Source: Peribacillus cavernae (GTDB lineage Bacteria > Bacillota > Bacilli > Bacillales > DSM-1321). Taken from it: a stretch of DNA of 64,000 bases. The stretch spans positions 62,001-126,000 of the forward strand of contig NZ_RYZZ01000020.1 of assembly GCF_003989135.1 (NCBI RefSeq), in the 5' to 3' direction. Under the pieces are notes generated by a model. The model was given only the letters and a program-made list of their open reading frames with translations. It searched no databases and was not told where the DNA came from. Numbering within the stretch: position 1 is the first letter of the stretch; each line of letters opens with the position of its first letter. Shown here in pieces: positions 36,891-45,445 of the stretch. Both the position numbers and the translations under genes were made by a program.

Positions 36891-37004
36891 TTAATAATTC
36901 CCGTTAACGCTTTGCCTTGTGAAGCCGCCGCTAGTAAGAGCTTCCCATAGCTTTTCTGGAGTGGTTGCGATGTAAGTAACATAAACAAATGTTGTGTCAG
37001 TCAT
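36891..37004 (-). pseudogene. truncated SRPBCC gene
   Basis: 37 codons starting within the end of the ArsR gene (ATGAC/TGA overlap), with GAGGAAAG upstream. The translation TFVYVTYIATTPEKLWEALT is a standard AHSA1-like N terminus, but after GGFTRQ the frame stops almost at once. The remaining 100 or so residues are missing, so a deletion has removed the body of the gene. Confidence 0.7.
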
Positions 37005-37314
37005 TTCTTTCCTCCTCAAGTTTATTTTTAAGGTCACGCAATGCTTCGATTCGATGCCGTTCATATTTCCCAATCCAGCGGTCGTATATCTCTCCGATAG
37101 GAGCGGCATTCAGGTAATGAATTTTATTTCGTCCCTGCCATTCAACAACAATTAGATTCGCCTCTTCCAGAATCACAAGGTGTTTTGTAACCGATTGGCG
37201 GGTCATTTCAAGGTGGTCACACAGCTCACTTAATGTCTGGCCATTGTTTTTAAAGAGCTGGTCAAGTAGTTGCCTTCGACTGGAATCAGCAAGAGCCTTA
37301 AATATCTTATCCAT
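36997..37314 (-). CDS. ArsR-family transcription regulator, apparently leaderless
   Basis: 105 residues from ATG 37314: DKIFKALADSSRRQLLDQL, recognition region MTRQSVTKHLVIL, wing VVEWQGRNKIHYLN and the subgroup tail IYDRWIGKYERHRIEALRDL. The open frame reaches 37350, but the promoter TTGACA/TATAAT lies at 37350-37321, so those 12 extra codons would be upstream of the transcript start. The -10 box ends only 6 bases before the ATG, which implies a leaderless mRNA. It is the first gene of a leftward ArsR/SRPBCC group. Confidence 0.85.
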   Translation of the reverse strand: MDKIFKALADSSRRQLLDQLFKNNGQTLSELCDHLEMTRQSVTKHLVILEEANLIVVEWQGRNKIHYLNAAPIGEIYDRWIGKYERHRIEALRDLKNKLEEERND

Positions 37315-37320
37315 GATGAT

Positions 37321-37350
37321 ATTATATGCAACCATTTGTATGCGTGTCAA
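37321..37350 (-). promoter_or_regulatory. sigma-A promoter of the leaderless arsR group
   Basis: Minus strand: perfect TTGACA (37350-37345), an 18-base spacer and perfect TATAAT (37326-37321). The predicted start point falls on or next to the ATG at 37314. Confidence 0.75.
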
Positions 37351-37612
37351 ATTTCAATCAATCCATTCAAGGCATATTGTATTATCCTGCTCATTAGTTG
37401 AAAATGTAAAAGACACGGGTTACTCTCTTACTGTTTGGAAAATGCAATTGATGACGGGTCTATGAAACGACCTTATCAGTCGTTTAGAAACCCGGGGGTA
37501 TCTACATAACTTTGGAATTGGGGTTTGAGAAATGCGATATGAAGAAAAGACTCCTCTAGATGTGCTTGATAAAATACAACTTGTAACGAAACGAATGAAG
37601 GCGGAAAAAGGA

Positions 37613-37975
37613 ATGATAACAAAAATAGCAACGGTTGCTGTCTATGTGGAAGATCAGCAAAAGGCAAAGGAATTTTGGACAAACAAAGTGGGATTTGAAA
37701 TCAAGGCAGAACATCAAATGACACCAAATGCAAATTGGCTTGAAGTTGGCCCAGAAGGTGCAGAATCTCATTTGGTTATCTATCCAAAATCCATGATGCA
37801 AGGTCATGAGAATATGAAAGCATCCATCGTTTTTATGTGTGACGACATTATGGGCACATATGAAAAGTTAAAAGCAAATGGGGTCGAACTAGCGGGGGAA
37901 CCCAATAAAATGCAATGGGGCACTTTTGTGCAATTCCGCGATGAGGATGGCAACGAGTTTCTCTTAAAAGGATAA
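37613..37975 (+). CDS. VOC (glyoxalase/bleomycin-resistance) family protein
   Basis: 120 residues with two beta-alpha-beta-beta-beta units: IATVAVYVEDQQKAKEFWTNKVGFEI and IVFMCDDIMGTYEKLKANGVEL, ending WGTFVQFRDEDGNEFLL with the usual metal-ligand glutamate in the last strand. Family members include glyoxalases, fosfomycin- and bleomycin-resistance proteins and dioxygenases; the specific role is unknown. I start at ATG 37613, where the fold begins (AAGGCGG about 8 bases upstream); the open frame from 37532 adds 27 residues of no clear homology. Confidence 0.82.
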   Translation: MITKIATVAVYVEDQQKAKEFWTNKVGFEIKAEHQMTPNANWLEVGPEGAESHLVIYPKSMMQGHENMKASIVFMCDDIMGTYEKLKANGVELAGEPNKMQWGTFVQFRDEDGNEFLLKG

Positions 37976-38191
37976 TATCAATAAAGTTATTTAATTTTAA
38001 AGCCTCAAACACGCATAACCCCGTTCTGAGTAAGGATGGGGTTAGAATAAAGTTGTTTAGTTTTTCTTAAAATAAATGTCTCTTCACCATTGTTTGTGAT
38101 TTCTACATAATTCTGGCAATTAAGTTAGCTAGATTGGAGCCACTCAAAATGCCGATAGCCTTGGCAACAAAGGTGCAAATAAAGTTTTCCC
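37976..38191. other. non-coding stretch before relA
   Basis: Contains a terminator-like inverted repeat TAACCCC / GGGGTTA near 38017-38046 that could end the VOC gene. Otherwise nothing recognised. Confidence 0.5.
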
Positions 38192-38220
38192 TTTACATCT
38201 CATCCTTTTTTCCCGATAAT
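38192..38220 (+). promoter_or_regulatory. likely relA promoter
   Basis: TTTACA (38192-38197), a 17-base spacer and GATAAT (38215-38220). The 55-base leader then contains AATGTC-tttttc-GACATT, a short hairpin. Confidence 0.5.
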
Positions 38221-38282
38221 AGAAACAATAATGTCTTTTTCGACATTTTCAACCAATAGAGCAGGATAAAAAAGGTGATTGA

Positions 38283-40478
38283 ATGGCTAATGATCAAATC
38301 ATGACCTCTGAACAGGTCGTTGAGAAGGCAAGGAATTATCTTCAGCAGGAGGATGCTGAATTTATTTATAAAGCATACAAATTTGCTGAGCATGCCCACC
38401 GCGAACAGTTCCGTAAATCAGGCGAACCTTATATTATCCATCCGATCCAGGTTGCCGGGATCCTCGCAGATTTGGAAATGGATCCTTCTACCGTCGCAGC
38501 CGGTTTCCTCCATGATGTAGTAGAGGATACCGAGGTTACGCTTGCGGACATTGAAGAAAATTTCAGTGAAGAAGTAGCGATGCTTGTTGACGGTGTAACC
38601 AAGCTTGGAAAAATTAAATATAAATCAAAGGAAGAACAGCAGGCTGAAAACCACCGGAAAATGTTTGTGGCGATGGCGCAGGATATCCGGGTCATTTTGA
38701 TAAAACTGGCGGACAGGCTGCATAATATGAGAACGCTGAAGCACCTTCCGCACGAAAAACAGCACAGAATTTCCAACGAAACGCTTGAGATTTTTGCTCC
38801 GCTTGCGCACCGCCTCGGGATTAGCAAGATAAAATGGGAGCTTGAGGATACAGCTCTCCGTTATTTGAACCCGCAGCAATATTACCGCATCGTTAACCTC
38901 ATGAAAAAAAAGCGCGCCGAGCGTGAGCAGTACCTTGATAAAGTCATCGATGCAGTACGGGATCATGTGAACGAGGTAAACATAAAAGCTGATATTTCAG
39001 GGCGCCCGAAACACATCTACAGCATTTACCGCAAAATGGCACTGCAAAATAAGCAATTCAACGAGATCTATGATTTGCTGGCTGTGCGTATCGTCGTCAA
39101 CAGCATCAAGGATTGCTACGCAGTCCTGGGGATTATCCATACGTGCTGGAAGCCGATGCCCGGCCGTTTTAAAGATTATATTGCGATGCCAAAGCCGAAT
39201 ATGTATCAATCTCTGCACACGACGGTGATCGGGCCTAAAGGCGACCCGCTTGAAGTCCAGATCCGCACAACCGAAATGCATCGGATTGCGGAATTCGGGA
39301 TTGCCGCACACTGGGCTTATAAAGAAGGCCAAGAAGTAAATGAAAATTCGTATTTAGAAGATAAATTAACCTGGTTCAGGGAAATTCTCGAGTTTCAGGA
39401 TGATGCTCGGGATGCAGAAGAATTCATGGAATCGCTAAAAATCGATTTGTTCTCGGACATGGTGTTCATTTTTACGCCAAAAGGAGATGTCATCGAACTC
39501 CCAGCCGGCTCCAATCCCATTGACTTTGCCTACCGCATTCACTCCGAAATTGGCAACAAAACGATCGGTGCCAAGGTGAATGGCAAAATGGTTACGCTTG
39601 ACTATAAGCTAAAAACCGGCGATATCATTGAAATCCTCACTTCGAAGCATTCGTACGGGCCAAGCCAGGACTGGCTGAAGATGACACAGACATCACAGGC
39701 GAAAAACAAAATCCGCCAATTTTTCAAGAAACAGCGCCGTGAAGAAAACATCGAAAAAGGCAGGGAATGGGTCGAAAAAGAAATCAAAAACATGGATTTT
39801 GATTTGAAAGAAATTTTGACTGCCGAAAATCTAAAACGGGTCAGCGAGAAATTCAACTTCTCCAATGAAGAGGATATGTATGCGGCTGTAGGCTACAACG
39901 GCATCACCGCAGCGCAAATCGCCAACCGTTTGACAGAAAAGCAACGCAAACAGAAAGAAAAGGAACAGGAACCGACCCTTTCAGGAGCTGTCTCTGAATT
40001 AAAGTCCTTCCATAAGGTTAAAAAAAGAGAGTCCGGAGTTCGCGTCCAGGGCATCGATAACCTGTTAATCCGCTTATCGAGATGCTGCAACCCGGTCCCC
40101 GGAGATGATATTGTCGGCTTTATCACTAAGGGCAGAGGCGTTTCCGTCCACCGCGTGGATTGTCCGAATGTCGAAGGAAATGAAACCGAAAACCGCCTTA
40201 TCCCAGTTGAATGGGAAAGCAGCTTGAATGAACGTAAAGAGTATAACGTCGACATTGAGATTACCGGCTTCGACCGCCGCGGCCTGCTGAACGAAGTCTT
40301 ACAGGCCGTCAATGAAACGAAGACTAACATTTCTGCTGTATCGGGAAAATCCGACAGAAATAAAATGGCGACGATCAACATGTCGATTTCGATCCACAAT
40401 ATCAGCGACCTGAAAAAAGTAGTTGATCGCATTAAGCAAATTGCCGACATCTATTCAGTCAGAAGGATCATGAACTGA
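38283..40478 (+). CDS. relA: bifunctional (p)ppGpp synthetase/hydrolase Rel
   Basis: Stringent-response enzyme that makes and degrades (p)ppGpp. 731 residues: HD hydrolase domain with intact HDVVEDT (residues around 77-83), synthetase domain with [18 protein letters not shown], then TGS ([24 protein letters not shown]), a helical and zinc-finger region (RCCNPVPGD) and a C-terminal ACT domain. The intact HD motif argues for a bifunctional enzyme of the Bacillus RelA type. AAAGGTG lies upstream. The stop overlaps the dtd start by one base. Confidence 0.97.
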   Translation: MANDQIMTSEQVVEKARNYLQQEDAEFIYKAYKFAEHAHREQFRKSGEPYIIHPIQVAGILADLEMDPSTVAAGFLHDVVEDTEVTLADIEENFSEEVAMLVDGVTKLGKIKYKSKEEQQAENHRKMFVAMAQDIRVILIKLADRLHNMRTLKHLPHEKQHRISNETLEIFAPLAHRLGISKIKWELEDTALRYLNPQQYYRIVNLMKKKRAEREQYLDKVIDAVRDHVNEVNIKADISGRPKHIYSIYRKMALQNKQFNEIYDLLAVRIVVNSIKDCYAVLGIIHTCWKPMPGRFKDYIAMPKPNMYQSLHTTVIGPKGDPLEVQIRTTEMHRIAEFGIAAHWAYKEGQEVNENSYLEDKLTWFREILEFQDDARDAEEFMESLKIDLFSDMVFIFTPKGDVIELPAGSNPIDFAYRIHSEIGNKTIGAKVNGKMVTLDYKLKTGDIIEILTSKHSYGPSQDWLKMTQTSQAKNKIRQFFKKQRREENIEKGREWVEKEIKNMDFDLKEILTAENLKRVSEKFNFSNEEDMYAAVGYNGITAAQIANRLTEKQRKQKEKEQEPTLSGAVSELKSFHKVKKRESGVRVQGIDNLLIRLSRCCNPVPGDDIVGFITKGRGVSVHRVDCPNVEGNETENRLIPVEWESSLNERKEYNVDIEITGFDRRGLLNEVLQAVNETKTNISAVSGKSDRNKMATINMSISIHNISDLKKVVDRIKQIADIYSVRRIMN

Positions 40479-40924
40479 TGCGTGTCGTAGTGCAACGATC
40501 TAAAGAAGCCAGAGTACTTGTAAACGGAGAAACAGTCGGGGAAATCGGGCACGGCCTGGTGCTGCTTGTCGGCGTAACACATGGCGACCAGGCTGAGGAC
40601 GCGGTCTATGTCGCTGATAAAATCGCCAATCTGCGGATTTTCGAGGACGATGACGAGAAAATGAACTTCTCCCTGCTTGACGCGGGCGGCTCGATCCTCT
40701 CGATCTCTCAATTCACACTGTACGGTGATGTCCGCAAAGGCAGAAGGCCCAACTTCATGGAAGCCGCCAGACCGGAACAAGCAAACCCGGTCTATGAAAT
40801 GCTGAATGAAGAATTCCGCAAAAAAGGAATCAACGTCCAAACAGGCATTTTTGGTGCGATGATGCAGGTACAGCTTAGCAATGATGGCCCGGTCACCCTT
40901 ATTGTAGAAAGCAAAATGAAGTGA
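40478..40924 (+). CDS. dtd: D-aminoacyl-tRNA deacylase
   Basis: Removes D-amino acids and glycine from mischarged tRNA. 148 residues: [30 protein letters not shown], the active-site SQFTLYGD, and the cross-subunit NDGPVTL motif. The ATG overlaps the relA stop (TGATG), so translation is coupled; relA-dtd is the standard Bacillus arrangement. Confidence 0.96.
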   Translation: MRVVVQRSKEARVLVNGETVGEIGHGLVLLVGVTHGDQAEDAVYVADKIANLRIFEDDDEKMNFSLLDAGGSILSISQFTLYGDVRKGRRPNFMEAARPEQANPVYEMLNEEFRKKGINVQTGIFGAMMQVQLSNDGPVTLIVESKMK

Positions 40925-40925
40925 A

Positions 40926-40964
40926 AAAAAATCCTTGTCCGCTTGATAGCGGCAAGGATTTTTT
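40926..40964 (+). terminator. terminator of relA-dtd
   Basis: AAAAATCCTTGTCCGCT pairs with AGCGGCAAGGATTTTT around TGAT, with one mismatch, ending in T6. Confidence 0.92.
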
Positions 40965-41054
40965 GATTAGGATTTTGGCACCTGGTTGCGGCTTTCAATC
41001 AAGTTTGAGGGATGCTTCGGCAGCGAAAGCAACAGCTTTCCTGAAGAAGTCTAT

Positions 41055-41309
41055 TTAAAATCGCCCTCTCGTATTTCTGATGATCAAACTGACGATAAAA
41101 ACGACAACAATTGCACCTAATAGAGCGGGGACAAGGTAAAACCCTCCCGTAACCGGTCCAATAGGTCCTAAAATCTCTGAACCAAGCCATGCTCCTATAA
41201 AGCCTGCAACAATATTACCAATAATTCCGCCTGGCATATCACGTCCAATAATCAGGCTGCCCAACCAACCAATAATACCTCCAACAATTAACATCCAAAG
41301 CAATCCCAA
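41055..41309 (-). CDS. GlsB/YeaQ/YmgE family membrane protein
   Basis: 84-residue hydrophobic protein with three membrane segments and the family pattern GGIIGWLGSLIIGRDMPGGIIGNIVAGFIGAWLG split by small residues (transglycosylase-associated, PF04226). Its function is unknown; members are often stress-induced. The start is TTG 41309, with GGAGGAG 5-7 bases upstream. Confidence 0.88.
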   Translation of the reverse strand: MGLLWMLIVGGIIGWLGSLIIGRDMPGGIIGNIVAGFIGAWLGSEILGPIGPVTGGFYLVPALLGAIVVVFIVSLIIRNTRGRF

Positions 41310-41863
41310 AGTTTCTCCTCCTTCCGGTTCATTTATCTGTTTTTATTTCAGTGAAACCGATAAAAATGAAGAATGAATGGAGTACAGGATTATGTCAGGA
41401 ATGATTGGCAGGAGAATGGGTGAACGTTTCTTCACTCGGATAAGCTATATTCCATTCCCTATATTCCTATTCTGTAGGACAAAGTTTATTCCGAGTTTCA
41501 GGTAAAAGCACATGTGGAAGTATTAGGAATACCTGTTACAAAAAGTATAAAATTTTTTTATATAATAGATGAGTGAATCCCTAAAAGAAGATTGGGATAA
41601 TGACGCATACAATGAGCTATAAGAAATAGGACATTATAAATTGATGTTTTTTGGTGTTTTTAAATAGTAAAACTGGCGATAAACAGTCGCCAGTTTTTGG
41701 TATGGATTTATTCTACATACAAGCCCAGTCCGCTATTGCAGAATGGACCTGAGCCTTTGGGTTAACATGCACCGCTCTTAATCGCTCTTATCATCTAACA
41801 AGGCTCATAATGCAGAATTCACTCAATCATAAGCAATTATTGATTGCAGAAAAGCATCTTTTT
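41310..41863. other. non-coding stretch with a possible short transcript
   Basis: A perfect TATAAT (41561-41566) with a poor -35 is followed about 105 bases later by a clear terminator: AAAACTGGCGA / TCGCCAGTTTTT (about 41668-41698). A 17-codon frame starting at ATG 41569 (MSESLKEDWDNDAYNEL) lies between them, but its ATG is at or before the expected transcript start. It could be a small RNA or a gene remnant. Near 41773-41790, ACCGCTCTTAATCGCTCTTA is a trace of the 20-bp repeat family. Confidence 0.4.
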
Positions 41864-43372
41864 TCACTGAAAATACTTTTCCAGCCCCATAAAAATCGCC
41901 TCCGACACAGCTTCCTGATACTGGTTGGAAGTCACGTGGCTTTCTTCCGCAGCGTTGCTTAAATACCCTAATTCAACAAGCGCGGCAGCCTGCTCGTTCT
42001 CCCTGATTACATGAAAATCGCCAAATCGGTAGCCACGGTTGACCACCTGTAACGAGGAGCCGAGAGATTGATTGAGGCTTGCGGCCAGGGATTTTTGATA
42101 AGCATGATAATAATAGGTTGTCACACCGCTGACCAGGTGATTTTTCGCATGATCATAATGCAGGCTTATAAAGGCATCGGCGTTGTGATTGTTAGAAATA
42201 CCGGCACGGGACGGAAGAGCTAAATAGTAATCGGTATTTCGCGTTAAGATGACGGCAGCCCCTGCTGCTTCCAGCTTGTCCTGCAAAAGCAAGGCCGTCT
42301 GTAATGTCAAATTCTTTTCCAAAGTACCATTTATTCCTTTTGTGCCGCGATCTCTGCCGCCGTGTCCAGGGTCGATGACAATCAATTTATCGGAAAGGTA
42401 TTGTTCCGCTCCCTGCTTTTTCATTTGCGGGGCATCTCCTGCGGGCGTTACCACCCAGCCTGCTACATATGCTGTTCCGCCGCTTTCGAGCCGGATCTTG
42501 TACCAGTCATCAGCGGCGGCGATGATCGAAAATCTTTCGCCCACATAAGTCCTTGAAACGATCACTGACTGGACATCGGGTCGGCTCCTGAGATTTGTGC
42601 CATTCTGTTTGATGACAACCTCGCCTTTCATCGGTTTTTCGGTAATCGGTGTCTCTGATTCTTTTTGTCCAGAGGAAAAACGGAGATAGTCTTTATTGAT
42701 CCAGCCGTATGCCGACTTATAGGAGACCTTCATCCAATCTCCTTCCACCGTGATAATCTTTACCTTGCTGCCTTTGGCGATTTTCCCGAGCACTTCTCCT
42801 TGAAGTGAAGCATGAGTCCGTACATTTACCGTGTCAGCAAGCACCGCATGAGCTGGAACTTCTGTTTTTTCAGTCCCTGTAATCGATTCTTGGCTGATGA
42901 ATTTTTCTGCTATCCAGCCGGTTACTTTTTTGGTTTGTATGTATGCCCAAGTTCCTTGCTGCTCTAGAATTTCAACTTTGCTTCCCTTTTTTAGAGAACC
43001 TGCGAGGTTATAGGAAGTGTCGGGCCCGGTTCGTACGCGGACATCCCCGGAAATGATGCGGCCCTTTCCGATAGTCCGTTTTTTACCGCTGTTTTCTTCG
43101 CCTGTCAGCCATTTGGCAACCCAGCCTTCCTTCCCTGTTCCTGTTTTAACTTTAATCCATTCGTCATCCTCTTTCAGGATCGGATAAGACTTGTCCTGCA
43201 ACAATACATCCACAACCGGTGAACTGATATCGGGACCCTTCCGGACATTCAAAACCTTCCCTTTAACGGTTAGCTCGTCTTTTCCCGCTCCTTTTGCATC
43301 ACCCAGTGGATGAAGCGCGCCAACAAGAAGCAAAGAAGTGAGGAATAAACTTCCTTTTTGATAAAAACGCAT
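41864..43372 (-). CDS. N-acetylmuramoyl-L-alanine amidase with SH3 domains (YrvJ-like)
   Basis: Secreted cell-wall hydrolase, 502 residues. A signal peptide (residues 1-28) is followed by four bacterial SH3 domains, each with an NVR/RVR/NLRSR-GPD-type start: LNVRKGPD, VRVRTGPD, VNVRTHAS and NLRSRPD. The C-terminal amidase_3 domain (about residues 325-502) has the zinc ligands in VIDPGHGGRD and LHYDHA and the catalytic VELGYLSN. GGGGAG is 6 bases before ATG 43372; the upstream ATG at 43378 is too close. It sits between dtd and hisS, as yrvJ does in B. subtilis. Confidence 0.93.
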   Translation of the reverse strand: MRFYQKGSLFLTSLLLVGALHPLGDAKGAGKDELTVKGKVLNVRKGPDISSPVVDVLLQDKSYPILKEDDEWIKVKTGTGKEGWVAKWLTGEENSGKKRTIGKGRIISGDVRVRTGPDTSYNLAGSLKKGSKVEILEQQGTWAYIQTKKVTGWIAEKFISQESITGTEKTEVPAHAVLADTVNVRTHASLQGEVLGKIAKGSKVKIITVEGDWMKVSYKSAYGWINKDYLRFSSGQKESETPITEKPMKGEVVIKQNGTNLRSRPDVQSVIVSRTYVGERFSIIAAADDWYKIRLESGGTAYVAGWVVTPAGDAPQMKKQGAEQYLSDKLIVIDPGHGGRDRGTKGINGTLEKNLTLQTALLLQDKLEAAGAAVILTRNTDYYLALPSRAGISNNHNADAFISLHYDHAKNHLVSGVTTYYYHAYQKSLAASLNQSLGSSLQVVNRGYRFGDFHVIRENEQAAALVELGYLSNAAEESHVTSNQYQEAVSEAIFMGLEKYFQ

Positions 43373-43552
43373 GAACATCTCCCCTTTAAAAAAACGACCC
43401 CTTTTCTGTGAGCTATATAACTTCTATCTTTTTTTAAAAAACCCTCCTCGTTCATGAAAATAAATCGCCGATTAGGAAAGAATAGGTATGGAGACGCATG
43501 TTACTGTCAGTTAACAGGAACTTATCAAAGACTTTTACAGGGAGGGTGCCAA

Positions 43553-43729
43553 ATGAAATTCAGTGAAAAAGGACAGACGAGCCTTAATGGAGAAAATCAG
43601 CTCTTAGGCGTAGACTTTCATGACTTCATCCAAAGAGAACAGGGCGCAAGCGATATCGAACTGGCTTCGGAATTCGGCCTTAGTGTGAAGGATGTCAAAA
43701 AACTGAAGAAGCGATTGGGCCGATCATAA
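43553..43729 (+). CDS. small helix-turn-helix-like protein
   Basis: 58 residues. After LNGENQLLGVDFHDFIQREQG comes a short region that looks like a DNA-binding helix-turn-helix (SDIELASEFGLSVKDVKKLKKRLGR). GGGAGGG lies about 6 bases before ATG 43553; the longer frame from 43454 is not supported. B. subtilis has a small gene (yrzK) at this place, and this is probably its counterpart, though I cannot confirm the homology. Function unknown. Confidence 0.65.
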   Translation: MKFSEKGQTSLNGENQLLGVDFHDFIQREQGASDIELASEFGLSVKDVKKLKKRLGRS

Positions 43730-43756
43730 ACCTTTAGGGAATTTGCCTGAATGGTC

Positions 43757-43785
43757 TTGACATTTTAAAGAACCGTCCGTATGAT
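43757..43785 (+). promoter_or_regulatory. sigma-A promoter of hisS-aspS
   Basis: TTGACA (43757-43762), a 17-base spacer and TATGAT (43780-43785). It gives a start near 43792, just before the T-box leader. Confidence 0.85.
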
Positions 43786-43791
43786 TATATA

Positions 43792-44078
43792 AATATCATA
43801 CATACTGACTGATAACCATTGATGGAGAAGAGTAATTAAGAACCACATGAAAAGAGAGGAAATGCCGCCCGGCTGAAAGCATTTCCGCATGCTGCCTTAA
43901 TGAAAGAACACTTCGTAGGCTTCGCTCTGAAACTTTAGTAGGAGATGGACGTATACAGGCGTTAACTGTATTGAGCGGAAGCATGCTCGCGTCATGCTTC
44001 AATTAGGGTGGCACCACGGGAATATAACTCTCGTCCCTTGTAACAGAAAAGTTACAGGGGACCGGGAGTTTTTTTGTT
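43792..44078 (+). promoter_or_regulatory. T-box riboswitch leader of hisS-aspS
   Basis: The leader senses uncharged tRNA and controls transcription read-through. The conserved T-box AGGGTGGCACCACGGG is at 44005-44020. The terminator alternative is a stem AACTCTCGTCCCTTGTAAC / GTTACAGGGGACCGGGAGTT (44026-44070) with a T7 tail. Stem I begins near 43820. The candidate specifier codon is CAC (His) at 43909-43911 in GAACACTTCG, the 3' side of stem I. A histidine specifier would fit hisS as the first gene. Confidence 0.92.
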
Positions 44079-44160
44079 TGGTTTATCCAATCATATATCG
44101 ATTGAAAAGTGTTTCGCTTAAATCAAAGCTACAGACATAAATTAAGGGAGGAAAAAACCA

Positions 44161-45432
44161 ATGTCGATTCAAATGCCGCGTGGAACCCAGGATATCCTTC
44201 CTGGCCAGACGGAAATTTGGCAGTACATCGAAAATGCTGCCCGGGATCTATGCAGAAGATATCAATATAAAGAAATACGGACGCCAATATTTGAACATAC
44301 AGAACTATTCCTTCGCGGTGTCGGTGATACGACCGATATCGTCCAGAAAGAAATGTATTCGTTCCAGGATCGAGGCGGCCGCGATATCACGCTTCGACCG
44401 GAAGGAACGGCTTCTGTTGTCAGGTCGTATATTGAGCATAAAATGTTTGGCTGGGCGAATCAGCCGGTAAAACTTTTCTACTTTGGGCCGATGTTCCGTT
44501 ACGAACGTCCGCAGGCAGGCCGTTTCCGCCAGTTTGTACAATTCGGCATCGAGGCTCTGGGCAGCGCAGATCCGGCGATCGATGCAGAGGTACTTTCGCT
44601 GGTGCTGGGCTTATATCAACAGCTTGGTTTGAAAAAGCTGAAGCTTGTGATTAATAGCCTTGGCGACAAGGAAAGCAGGACAAACCACCGGAACGCCTTG
44701 ATCAACCACTTCGAACCGCGGATCGGAGAATTCTGCAGCGATTGCCAGAACCGGCTTAAGAAAAATCCGCTGCGCATTCTTGATTGTAAAAAAGACCGGG
44801 ATCACGAGCTAATGAAAACTGCTCCATCGATTATTGACTATTTAAATGATGAGTCGAAAGCTTATTTTGAAAAAGTGCAAAAGTATTTAACCGATTTGAA
44901 GATTGAATTTGTCGTTGACCCGACCCTTGTGCGCGGCCTGGACTATTACAACCACACCGCTTTTGAAGTGATGAGCGATGCGGAAGGCTTTGGGGCGATT
45001 ACAACGCTTTGCGGCGGCGGACGCTACAACGGACTTGCCGAAGAACTCGGCGGTCCGGAAACACCGGGAATCGGCTTTGCATTAAGCGTTGAAAGATTGG
45101 TTGCCGCACTCGAGGCAGAAAAGGTCGAACTTCCAATCGAACAGGGCATCGATTGTTACCTGGTTTCCCTGGGAGAGGCGGCAAAGGATTACACCGTCAA
45201 GCTCGCCTATGAGCTGAGAAATGCCGGGTTTACCGTCGAAAAGGACTATCAGGACCGAAAAGCAAAGGCACAATTTAAATCAGCGGACCGGCTTCAGGCA
45301 AAATTTGTTGCCATTCTCGGGGATGACGAATTAGCAAGCAATAAAATAAACGTGAAAAATATGGAGACGGGCAACCAGATAGAAATGGACCTTGCTTCAT
45401 TTGTCGATAATTTTAAAAAGCTGAAGGCTTAA
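44161..45432 (+). CDS. hisS: histidyl-tRNA synthetase
   Basis: Class II synthetase, 423 residues. Starts [20 protein letters not shown]; motif 2 is [14 protein letters not shown]; the histidine-binding motif HisA is [15 protein letters not shown] and motif 3 is [14 protein letters not shown]-terminal anticodon-binding domain follows. AAGGGAGG lies upstream of the ATG. aspS follows after 13 bases; both are controlled by the T-box leader. Confidence 0.97.
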   Translation: MSIQMPRGTQDILPGQTEIWQYIENAARDLCRRYQYKEIRTPIFEHTELFLRGVGDTTDIVQKEMYSFQDRGGRDITLRPEGTASVVRSYIEHKMFGWANQPVKLFYFGPMFRYERPQAGRFRQFVQFGIEALGSADPAIDAEVLSLVLGLYQQLGLKKLKLVINSLGDKESRTNHRNALINHFEPRIGEFCSDCQNRLKKNPLRILDCKKDRDHELMKTAPSIIDYLNDESKAYFEKVQKYLTDLKIEFVVDPTLVRGLDYYNHTAFEVMSDAEGFGAITTLCGGGRYNGLAEELGGPETPGIGFALSVERLVAALEAEKVELPIEQGIDCYLVSLGEAAKDYTVKLAYELRNAGFTVEKDYQDRKAKAQFKSADRLQAKFVAILGDDELASNKINVKNMETGNQIEMDLASFVDNFKKLKA

Positions 45433-45445
45433 GGAGGAAAACGGT

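Noticed and set aside
37455-37495. Inverted repeat CGGGTCTATGAAACGAC / GTCGTTTAGAAACCCG as a transposon end or terminator
   Set aside because: It has neither a T tail nor target-site duplications, and no transposase is near. Left uninterpreted.
38229-38246. Hairpin AATGTC/GACATT in the relA leader as an attenuator
   Set aside because: Only 6 bp, with no T run and no alternative structure seen.
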